From CAZQVN01 sp964596775 (GTDB lineage Bacteria; Eisenbacteria; RBG-16-71-46; JABDJR01; JAWXBZ01), in the NCBI GenBank assembly GCA_964596775.1, contig CAZQVN010000004.1:104525-168524 (forward strand): a DNA stretch of 64,000 bases, written 5' to 3'. The notes beneath the pieces were generated by a model. The model saw nothing but the letters and a program-made list of their open reading frames with translations. It had not been told where the DNA came from and ran no database searches. Numbering within the stretch: position 1 is the stretch's first letter; every line of letters starts with the position of its first letter. Positions 17,366-24,405 of this stretch are shown in pieces. The position numbers and the translations under genes were made by a program.

Positions 17366-18075
17366 GGTTTCCTCCCGGCCCGCGCGAACGCGGCGTCCTC
17401 GGTCTTCCGCCAGTACCAGCGACGCAGCCGGGTGGCCAGCGTCTTCTGGTCCTCCGGCGTGCGGCTGAAGTTCTCGACCTCGTCGGACCCGTGACGCAGG
17501 CCGTTCGTGAAACCGCCGGTCCGGTCCACCATCCGGTTCGGATGCCGTCCGGCTTCCGCCTCGTGCTTGAGGAAGACGGCCACGAAATCGTTCCAGTGCC
17601 CTCCCGACCGGACACCGGTGAACGACTCGAGAGCGAGCGGGTGCAGCGCGTTCCGCCGCGCCCAGGTCACCAGCGCCCGGGCGCTGTCCGGGTAGAAACG
17701 CCAGCAGTCCACCGGCCAGCGGTGGAAGTCGCCGTTCGAGGGAACATTGAGATAGAACAGGCCGTCCGGTTTCATCACCCGGAGTATTTCGAGAAAGACA
17801 AGCCAGAACATCTCCGAGTGCTCGAAGCAGGAACTGCTGACCACTATGTCGGCCGACCCGTCCTCGAGAGGAAGCGCGTAGGGATCGTCCATCACCAGGT
17901 CCACGCCCTTGCCGGCGACGAAGTCGAGCCCGGTGTAGCGGCATCGCTCCGGGGCCACGTCGCGCAGCGAGCCGTTGACGTCCTGCGACCCGATTTCGAC
18001 GATCGCGGGGTTTTCGAACGCCGTCGCGTAGGTTTCGAAGAAGAGACGGGCGTGACTCAGCGCACTCGGGTGCAT
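17362..18075 (-). CDS. Class I SAM-dependent methyltransferase (type 11-like)
   Basis: This 237-residue protein shows a Rossmann methyltransferase pattern: motif I as IVEIGSQDVNGS, an acidic GLDFVAGKGVDLVMDD, SADIVVSSSCFEHSE in the motif IV position, and VMKPDGLFYLNVPS. The substrate is unknown; this subgroup often sits among sugar or polysaccharide modification genes, but here the neighbour is the DNA repair gene tag, which overlaps its stop by 4 nt. Motif I is slightly degenerate (GSQDVNG rather than GCGxG). It begins in a TAATG overlap with a tiny upstream ORF. Confidence 0.85.
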   Translation of the reverse strand: MHPSALSHARLFFETYATAFENPAIVEIGSQDVNGSLRDVAPERCRYTGLDFVAGKGVDLVMDDPYALPLEDGSADIVVSSSCFEHSEMFWLVFLEILRVMKPDGLFYLNVPSNGDFHRWPVDCWRFYPDSARALVTWARRNALHPLALESFTGVRSGGHWNDFVAVFLKHEAEAGRHPNRMVDRTGGFTNGLRHGSDEVENFSRTPEDQKTLATRLRRWYWRKTEDAAFARAGRKP

Positions 18076-18149
18076 TACGGACCGTCCGGTGCCGGTCGGC
18101 CACCGCCCGCGGACTCGTGCTGCCCGACAGGTTTGATTTCGAACTTCAT
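18075..18149 (-). CDS. Candidate 24-residue ORF translationally coupled to the methyltransferase
   Basis: An ATG at 18149 preceded by AGGAAGG at 8 nt opens a 24-codon frame beginning MKFEIKPVGQ and ending in a Gly/Pro-rich tail. Its TAA overlaps the methyltransferase ATG (TAATG). An in-frame stop lies just upstream of the ATG, so it is not the truncated end of a longer gene visible here. It could be a real small protein, a leader peptide controlling the operon, or chance. The good ribosome binding site and stop/start overlap are the only evidence. Confidence 0.4.
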   Translation of the reverse strand: MKFEIKPVGQHESAGGGRPAPDGP

Positions 18150-18374
18150 GTCGATGGCCTTCCTGGTTCAGCGGGAATCGAGTGCGACCCGGTGCGCGGA
18201 CCCGGCCGGCACTCCGGCGCCGGATCGCCGGCGTGGCCGGGAAACAGGTTCCGCCCCGGTTCGTCGTCCGCGCATGATAGGCCGCCCCGGCCCGGCGGCC
18301 AACGATTTTGTGCCGGGCGTCGCGATCCCCCGCCGGTTGTCCGACCCCTTCCCCGCTGATAAACTCCCCCGCCT

Positions 18375-19427
18375 ATGAAACGCACCCACAACATCGCGGT
18401 ACTGGCCGGAGACGGCATCGGACCGGAAGTCACGCGGGAAGCCCTGCGCGTTTTCAACGCCGCGGGGGAAGCGCACGGCTTCTCGGCCAACGTCACCGAG
18501 TATCCGTTCGGCACCGACTACTGGCTGGATCACAAGGAAGTCTTTCCCGAATCGGCGTTCCAGGAAATTCAGAAGGCCGACGCCATCTATCTCGGCGCCA
18601 TCGGCGACCCCCGGGCTCCGGTCGGCCTCATCGAGCGCGGCATCATCGGCCGGCTCCGCTGGGACCTCGACCTGTACGTGAACCTCCGCCCGATCAAGCT
18701 GTACGACGCGCGGTTCTGCCCGCTCAAGGACAAGACCCCCGCCGACGTGGACATGGTGATCGTCCGCGAGAACACCGAGGACGCCTATGTGCACAAGCCG
18801 GAGTTCACCGACCAGGGCGGCCCGGAGGAGACGGCGTCGCAGCCGATGCGCTACACCCGCAAGGGCACCGAGCGGATCATCCGCTACGCCTTCGAGGTGG
18901 CCCGGACGCGGAAGCGGAAGGAACTGCTGCTCATCGACAAGGCGAACGCCGTGCGGGCGCAGGACATCTACACGCGCGTCTTCGCCGAGGTGGCCAAAGA
19001 GTATCCGGATATCAGGACGGATCACGCCTACATCGACGCCGCCTGCATGTGGATGGTCAAGAACCCGGAATGGTTCGACGTGGCCGTCACCACGAACCTG
19101 TTCGGCGACATCATCACCGACCTCGGCGCGATGATCCAGGGAGGCATGGGGATCGCCGCCAGCGGCAACATCCATCCCGGCAAGCTCGGCCTGTTCGAGC
19201 CGATCCACGGTTCGTTTCCGAAGGCCGCGGGACAGAACACGGCCAACCCGATCGCGGCGATCATGGCCGCGTCGATGATGCTCGATTATCTCGGGGAGAA
19301 GCCCGCCGCGGCGGCGGTGGAGAGCGCGGTGGCAAGCCTGCTGACCTCGGGCGACGTGACGTCGCTCAAGGCCGGCGCGCACGCCACCGACGAACTCGGT
19401 TCGATGGTGCTGAAACGGCTCGGTTGA
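18375..19427 (+). CDS. Isocitrate/isopropylmalate dehydrogenase family enzyme (LeuB-like)
   Basis: This 350-residue beta-decarboxylating dehydrogenase has AVLAGDGIGPEVTREAL at the N-terminus, the Arg-rich substrate loop (LDLYVNLRPIKLYD), VRENTEDAYVHK, the Lys of the catalytic LLIDKANAVRAQD segment, the Mg-binding TNLFGDIITDLGAM and the NAD-binding GLFEPIHGSFP...NPIA. These point to an NAD-type 3-isopropylmalate dehydrogenase or a close relative. VRENTED is more like isocitrate and tartrate dehydrogenases than classic LeuB (VRELTGG), so substrate is uncertain. There are no leuACD genes nearby. It is transcribed alone. Confidence 0.85.
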   Translation: MKRTHNIAVLAGDGIGPEVTREALRVFNAAGEAHGFSANVTEYPFGTDYWLDHKEVFPESAFQEIQKADAIYLGAIGDPRAPVGLIERGIIGRLRWDLDLYVNLRPIKLYDARFCPLKDKTPADVDMVIVRENTEDAYVHKPEFTDQGGPEETASQPMRYTRKGTERIIRYAFEVARTRKRKELLLIDKANAVRAQDIYTRVFAEVAKEYPDIRTDHAYIDAACMWMVKNPEWFDVAVTTNLFGDIITDLGAMIQGGMGIAASGNIHPGKLGLFEPIHGSFPKAAGQNTANPIAAIMAASMMLDYLGEKPAAAAVESAVASLLTSGDVTSLKAGAHATDELGSMVLKRLG

Positions 19428-19568
19428 CCGTCGAAGCGCCGGTGCTTATCGGGGAGCCGAAACGCGCCTGCCTCCCGCGCCTGTGCCGTCGATTTTTTAT
19501 GGAATCAGACTCCATTTCCGGACCGCGTCATTGGCGGAAACTATCCCGAAGATTGCTGAAAAGATGCT

Positions 19569-19596
19569 TTGACAGTGTCCGACTCCCTGATAGAAT
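19569..19596 (+). promoter_or_regulatory. Strong sigma70-type promoter for the candidate small RNA
   Basis: TTGACA (19569-19574) is a perfect -35, followed by a 16-nt spacer and TAGAAT (19591-19596), which matches the -10 consensus at five of six positions. The predicted start of transcription is 19602-19604. No credible ORF with a ribosome binding site follows, but a compact structured sequence with a U tract does. Confidence 0.8.
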
Positions 19597-19601
19597 CTCT
19601 G

Positions 19602-19682
19602 CACCGCCGCGCTCCGGGAGGTTTTCCTCCCCTAGGTCTTCTCTCAGCGGCCGAGAAGACGGAGCCGGCGGCCTTTTTTTTT
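19602..19682 (+). ncRNA. Candidate ~80-nt small RNA folding as a three-way junction with built-in terminator
   Basis: Directly after a strong promoter lies a sequence with three perfect or near-perfect stems. P1 pairs 19604-19615 with 19661-19671 (11 bp, one bulged C at 19610). P2 pairs GGGAGG 19616-19621 with CCTCCC 19626-19631 around a TTTT loop. P3 pairs 19636-19643 with 19653-19660 (8 bp, 9-nt loop). P1 is followed almost at once by nine T residues (19674-19682), so the whole fold doubles as an intrinsic terminator. It sits between convergent leuB-like and RluA-type genes, so it is not the leader of either. It does not resemble 4.5S, 6S, tmRNA, RNase P or a riboswitch I know. Confidence 0.65.
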
Positions 19683-19872
19683 GCCCGGCGCAGAGTCTGC
19701 GCCCCCCGGCCTCGCTCCTCTTGATGCACCCTTCCCGCTGAGCGGCTCCCGGCCGTCCCCCGATATGGCCTTTCCGATACCGGCACCCCTTCAAGCATGG
19801 CACGATAAATTCAACTTCCGCTTCCCCGGAAGGCTCCGCCCGGTTGCCGGGGGGCCTCCGCTGCCGTCCGCT

Positions 19873-21516
19873 TCAGAACGGGGCCGGGTCGGTGACGGTG
19901 ATCCGGCGACCGTCGAGATTCAGGAACGACAGCGACTCCGCGTGGAGCATCAGCCGCCCTCCCGGGGAGCCGTAGAGACGGTCGCCGACGATCGGCGCGG
20001 CGAGCCCGTCGGCGTGCGCGGCGTGCACGCGCAGCTGGTGCGTCCGACCCGTCCGCGGAAACAGCGCCACCCTTGTCCGCCCGCCGTCCCTCTCCAGGAC
20101 CTTCCAGTCGGTGACCGCCTCGCGCCCGTGCACGAAATCCACGACCTGGCGGGGTCGCTGGTCCACGTCGAGCCGGTGAGGGAGCGCGATCGTCCCCCGG
20201 TCCCCCGGCGGCGACCCCTCGATCCAGGCGATGTAGCGTTTCTTCACCGTTCGGTTCACGAACTGCTCCTGCAGCGCCCGGTAAGCGTCTTCGTCCAGCG
20301 CGGCGAGGATCACGCCGGACGTGTCGAGGTCGAGACGGTGGACGAGCATCACGCGTTCCGCCTTCGGATGGCGTTCGGCCAGTCGCGCCTGCACGGAGTC
20401 GGCAACCGTTTCGTCCCGGGCGGGCACGGAGAGCATTCCGGAGGGCTTGGACACCGCCACCACGCGGTCGTCCTCATATAATGTGGGAAGAGCGTCCGCG
20501 GGCAGGTCCTCCGGCTTCCAGGTCCTCCTCGGAGCCGTATCGATTCCTTCGAGCAGAAACGGGAGTATCGGTCCGCACTTCGGCGCGCAGGCCGGATAGA
20601 AGGTCCCCTCCACCCGGCCGCCGCCCGGCGGGGGCGGCCCCCACCAGAATTCGGCCATCGCCAGCGGCGTGACCCCTGCGCGGCGGGCCTCCGTCAGCAG
20701 TTTCGGCGCGGCGCAGTCCCCCGCGCCCCACGGGGGTTCGCCGGGCGCGAACAGGGCGCGGAGCGACGTCGTCACCCCGCGGGCATTCGTCAGCCGGTAG
20801 GTGTCGTGCAGTTCCCTGATGACGCGCCGCGAAATCATCCGGCGCAGGCGTTCCATGGCCGCGAGCCGTTGTTCGAGGCGGAGCCCCCGCGTGGCCGCCC
20901 GGTGCCCGGCGCGGAGCAGCGCATCGAGCCTTCGGCGCTCGATATCCTCCTGCCGGCTTTCGTTGTCGAGGAGGCGCCGTGCCGCGCGATCGCCCTCCGT
21001 CAGTGCGGCACGCTCGCGGTGTCGCCGGTCCCGGCGTTCGCGGGCGTCTTCCTTCATGGCGGCGCGCCGGGCGGCAAACGCGGCGTCGATGCCGGCGCGC
21101 GCGCGCCGCTCGTCGCGGAACGCCGCGCTGCGGGCCAGGGCCTCGATCCGCTCCGACAGCGACCGGATCGGCACGTCGAAGCGGGGTTCGATCACCAGCC
21201 GGTCCTTCGTGTCGAACAGCGGCGGCGCCCAGCCGGGCACCTCCCAGGCGCCGTCGAGCAGGCCGGAGAACGCCCGGATCACTCCAACCCTGCCGTCCGG
21301 CGCCGTCACGACCAGGACGCCGAACATCTTCCCCCCTTCCGGCCGGTTCAGCACATCCACGGAGATGCCGGGGGCGACCGCGCCGGCGCGGAACTCCGCC
21401 ATGAGTTCCGCCGCCGCGGCCCGGGCGAGCGGGTGCGGCTCCACGTCGTCGAACGGACTCGGGAACGGATGCGGAAGGGCGCCGCGGGGCGGTTGAGGGG
21501 TGAGCCAGCGGATCAT
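19873..21516 (-). CDS. RluA-family pseudouridine synthase with long N-terminal extension
   Basis: This 547-residue protein has a C-terminal (about 340-547) RluA-type catalytic domain that isomerises uridine in rRNA or tRNA. HRLDLDTSG starts at His393 with catalytic Asp396, followed by KKRYIAWIEG and RTGRTHQLRVHAAH. The first 340 residues hold a small beta domain (about 50-115), a long Arg/Glu-rich coiled helix (about 118-240), and a Cys-containing segment (GAGDCAAPKLLTEARRAGVTPLAMAEFWWG ... CAPKCGPILPFLL). This large-form architecture is known from gamma-proteobacteria and Bacteroidetes. The RNA target site is unknown. Confidence 0.92.
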   Translation of the reverse strand: MIRWLTPQPPRGALPHPFPSPFDDVEPHPLARAAAAELMAEFRAGAVAPGISVDVLNRPEGGKMFGVLVVTAPDGRVGVIRAFSGLLDGAWEVPGWAPPLFDTKDRLVIEPRFDVPIRSLSERIEALARSAAFRDERRARAGIDAAFAARRAAMKEDARERRDRRHRERAALTEGDRAARRLLDNESRQEDIERRRLDALLRAGHRAATRGLRLEQRLAAMERLRRMISRRVIRELHDTYRLTNARGVTTSLRALFAPGEPPWGAGDCAAPKLLTEARRAGVTPLAMAEFWWGPPPPGGGRVEGTFYPACAPKCGPILPFLLEGIDTAPRRTWKPEDLPADALPTLYEDDRVVAVSKPSGMLSVPARDETVADSVQARLAERHPKAERVMLVHRLDLDTSGVILAALDEDAYRALQEQFVNRTVKKRYIAWIEGSPPGDRGTIALPHRLDVDQRPRQVVDFVHGREAVTDWKVLERDGGRTRVALFPRTGRTHQLRVHAAHADGLAAPIVGDRLYGSPGGRLMLHAESLSFLNLDGRRITVTDPAPF

Positions 21517-21634
21517 GGGGGGATCATCTCATGTTCCGGGGGGCGCCGGGCCACGTTTGAGAGGCTCCTTCCCCGTGTGATAACTTCCGCCCCAGGTCGC
21601 ACGACACCCCCTCCCGAACCTTCAGGGGATCCTC

Positions 21635-24295
21635 ATGATCGGTCGCTCCATCTCGCACTACAAGATCACCGACAAACTCGGCGCCGGCGGCATGGGCGAA
21701 GTGTTCCTGGCCACCGACTCGAAACTCAACCGGAGCGTGGCGCTCAAGCTGATTCCGCAGGCGTTCACCGCGGACCCGCAGCGGCTGGCCCGCTTCCAGC
21801 GCGAGGCGGAGGTCCTGGCCTCGCTCAACCATCCGAACATCGCGGCGATCTACGGCATCGAGGAGGCGGACGGCCTCAGGGCCCTCGTCCTCGAACTCGT
21901 GGGCGGCCCGACGCTCGAGGAGCGGATCGAACAGGGCGCCGTGCCGGTGGAGGAGGCGCTGGGGATCGCGCTGCAGATCGCCGAGGCGCTGGAGGCCGCG
22001 CACGAAAGGGGCGTCATCCACCGCGATCTCAAGCCGGCGAACATCAAGCTGACCACCGACGACCGGGTGAAGGTGCTCGACTTCGGCCTGGCCAAGGCGT
22101 TCGACGCGGCCACGCCGGCCTCCGGCGCCTCGGGCCTGAGCAACTCCCCCACGATGACGCAGGCGATGACCGGTGCCGGCGTGCTGCTCGGCACCGCGTC
22201 GTTCATGAGCCCGGAGCAGGCGCGCGGCAAGGACGCCGACAAGCGGGCCGACGTGTGGGCGTTCGGCGTCGTCCTGTTCGAGATGCTGGTCGGCCACCGC
22301 CTCTACTCCGGCGAAACCGTGTCCGACACGCTGGCCGCGGTGCTGCGCGCCGAGCCGAACTGGGATGAACTGCCGAAGGACCTCCCGCGGGAGATCCGGC
22401 GGCTCCTCGAACGCTGCCTGGAGCGGGACGTCCGCCTCCGCCTGCGCGACATCGGCGAAGCCCGCATCCTGCTGGCCCGGGTCGTGGCCGGCGATCGGGA
22501 ACCGGATGCCGCGGTACCGGCCGCGGCTCCGGAACCGGCGAAGCGGGGATTGTCGGCGCAGGTCGTGATGTCGGTGGCTCTCGGCGCGGCGCTGATCGGA
22601 GCCGCCGCGGTCTATCTCCTCCGCCCCGCGGCCACCGCGGAACTTCCGCTCCGCAAGTCGGCGATCACGTTCGACAGCACGGACCCGGGCGCGTCCAGCG
22701 GATTTCACGCCCACATCTCGCCGGACGGGCGCTACGTGGCCTATCTCAGCCGGGACCGCCTGTGGATCCGCGATCTCGAGCAGACCGATCCGATGCCGGT
22801 CGAAACGCCGGTCACCGTGGCGAGCCTGTTCTGGTCGCATGACTCGAAGTGGCTGGCCTTTGCCGAGCGGAACGCCATCTGGAAGGTGCCCGTGGAGGGG
22901 GGGAAGCCGACGAAGATCGCCACGCTGAAGGGGAGCGGTTTCAGCACGGTCGGCGGCGGAACCTGGGGACCGGACGACCGGATCCTGTTCAGCACCGGCA
23001 ACGACGCCGTGTATGCCGTTTCGGCCAACGGCGGCGATCCGGCCGTCTTCTGCGATTCGACGTCGACCTTCACCGACTTCCACGAAATCGGGGCGCTGCC
23101 CGAAGGCAGGGGGTGGGTGACGGTCGGACACCGCCGCAGCGGAACCTACGACACGATCTGCCTCGTGACCCCCGGAGGCGGACTGGAGGAGATTCTCGTC
23201 GTCAAGGATCACGGCCTCCACAATCCGACCTGGTCCCCCTCCGGTCACATCCTGTTCGAAAGGGGCGGCGGAACCCGGGGCGTGTGGGCCCTGCCCTTCT
23301 CACTGAAGACGCTGAAACCGGCCGGCGACGCGTTCCTGGCAGCGGCGGATGGCACCCGGCCGAGCGCCGCCGACGACGGTTCGATGGCCTACGTTCTGGC
23401 GCCGAGCGCCGGCCTCAAGGAAATCGTGTCGGTGGACCGGCGGGGCGGCGTGCTGGGCGTCCACTCCGCCACGGCGAACATGCACGCGTTTCCGGACGTC
23501 TCCCCCGACGAAACCCGGGCGGTCATCCGGATCAGCGACGGCGAAAGCCGGGAACTCTGGTCGATCGACATGGCCCGCAAGACGAGCACCCGGCTCACGT
23601 TCTCCGACGAGCGCAAGGACATGGCCTCCTTCTCCCCCGACGGCGCCACCCTCTACGGTTATGAGGGGGAGTTTCCGGTGTTCACGCTGATCCGGTTTCC
23701 CGCGGACGGATCGCGGGCCCACGAGGTCCTGAGGCCGGGCCTGCTCCCCCATCTGGATGCCACCGGCGCCACGCTCTATTTCACGCAGTCGAAGTCCGAC
23801 CGGCCCGGGGACTTCGACATCTATTCCCTGCCCCTCGACCATCTGGACGGCGAGCCGCGGAAGCTCCTTGCCACCGGCGCCGCGGAGTGGTGGAGCGTTC
23901 CGTCACCGGACGGACGCTATCTCGCCTATGTTTCGGACGAAAGCGGGGAGAACCAGGTCTTCGTGACCTCGCTCCCCGACCTGGCCGGCAAGTGGCAGAT
24001 TTCCCGGAACGGCGGCCACTGGCCCCGCTGGCGGGCGGACGGCAGCGAGATCGTCTTTGCCGACGACCAGGGGATCATGTCGACGGAGATCGACCGGTCG
24101 CAGGGGTTCCGCCCGGGCGCCACGCGCCAGCTGTTTCCGCGCCCCGGCATCTTCGGGCTTCCCTGGCCGGACGGGTTCGACATGTCGGCGGACGCGGAGC
24201 GGTTCTACCTGGTGCGGGGGCATGTCGAGGACGACGACGCGGTGGTCGCGGCGCCACGGATCGTGGTGGTGCAGAACTGGGCGCGGGAGTTCTGA
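21635..24295 (+). CDS. Transmembrane Ser/Thr kinase with TolB/WD40-like beta-propeller sensor
   Basis: This 886-residue membrane kinase has a cytoplasmic Hanks domain (LGAGGMGEVF 15-24, Lys38, HRDLKPAN with Asp131, DFG 149-151, MSPEQ), a single transmembrane helix at about 310-329, and an outer region of TolB/WD40-like blades (repeated ISPDGRYVAYLS, WSHDSKWLAF, FSPDGATLYG, PSPDGRYLAYVSDE). The topology suggests an extracytoplasmic propeller that senses a ligand or protein and controls the kinase. It is a single gene between convergent neighbours, with a strong stem-loop after the stop. It is closely similar in build to the kinase at 35.7 kb. Confidence 0.95.
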   Translation: MIGRSISHYKITDKLGAGGMGEVFLATDSKLNRSVALKLIPQAFTADPQRLARFQREAEVLASLNHPNIAAIYGIEEADGLRALVLELVGGPTLEERIEQGAVPVEEALGIALQIAEALEAAHERGVIHRDLKPANIKLTTDDRVKVLDFGLAKAFDAATPASGASGLSNSPTMTQAMTGAGVLLGTASFMSPEQARGKDADKRADVWAFGVVLFEMLVGHRLYSGETVSDTLAAVLRAEPNWDELPKDLPREIRRLLERCLERDVRLRLRDIGEARILLARVVAGDREPDAAVPAAAPEPAKRGLSAQVVMSVALGAALIGAAAVYLLRPAATAELPLRKSAITFDSTDPGASSGFHAHISPDGRYVAYLSRDRLWIRDLEQTDPMPVETPVTVASLFWSHDSKWLAFAERNAIWKVPVEGGKPTKIATLKGSGFSTVGGGTWGPDDRILFSTGNDAVYAVSANGGDPAVFCDSTSTFTDFHEIGALPEGRGWVTVGHRRSGTYDTICLVTPGGGLEEILVVKDHGLHNPTWSPSGHILFERGGGTRGVWALPFSLKTLKPAGDAFLAAADGTRPSAADDGSMAYVLAPSAGLKEIVSVDRRGGVLGVHSATANMHAFPDVSPDETRAVIRISDGESRELWSIDMARKTSTRLTFSDERKDMASFSPDGATLYGYEGEFPVFTLIRFPADGSRAHEVLRPGLLPHLDATGATLYFTQSKSDRPGDFDIYSLPLDHLDGEPRKLLATGAAEWWSVPSPDGRYLAYVSDESGENQVFVTSLPDLAGKWQISRNGGHWPRWRADGSEIVFADDQGIMSTEIDRSQGFRPGATRQLFPRPGIFGLPWPDGFDMSADAERFYLVRGHVEDDDAVVAAPRIVVVQNWAREF

Positions 24296-24357
24296 AGTCC
24301 ATGAAAAGAGTGTAAAGGGCGGGCTCCCGAGCGGGACCGCCGGGCTCGCTTTCGACG

Positions 24358-24395
24358 CGATTTCGGCGGCGGCTGAGAGGCCGCCGCCGAAATCG
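24358..24395. terminator. Perfect 16-bp stem-loop between convergent genes
   Basis: Arms 24358-24373 and 24380-24395 are perfectly complementary (CGATTTCGGCGGCGGC) with a 6-nt loop. The element sits between the stops of the kinase gene and the surface-protein gene and could terminate both. There is no U tract. Confidence 0.7.
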
Positions 24396-24405
24396 TGCCT
24401 CCGGA

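Noticed and set aside
19602..19682. 4.5S SRP RNA, 6S RNA or riboswitch identity for the small RNA
   Set aside because: The conserved GGAAGGAAGCAG loop of SRP RNA is missing, 6S is too long, and no downstream plus-strand gene exists for a riboswitch to control.
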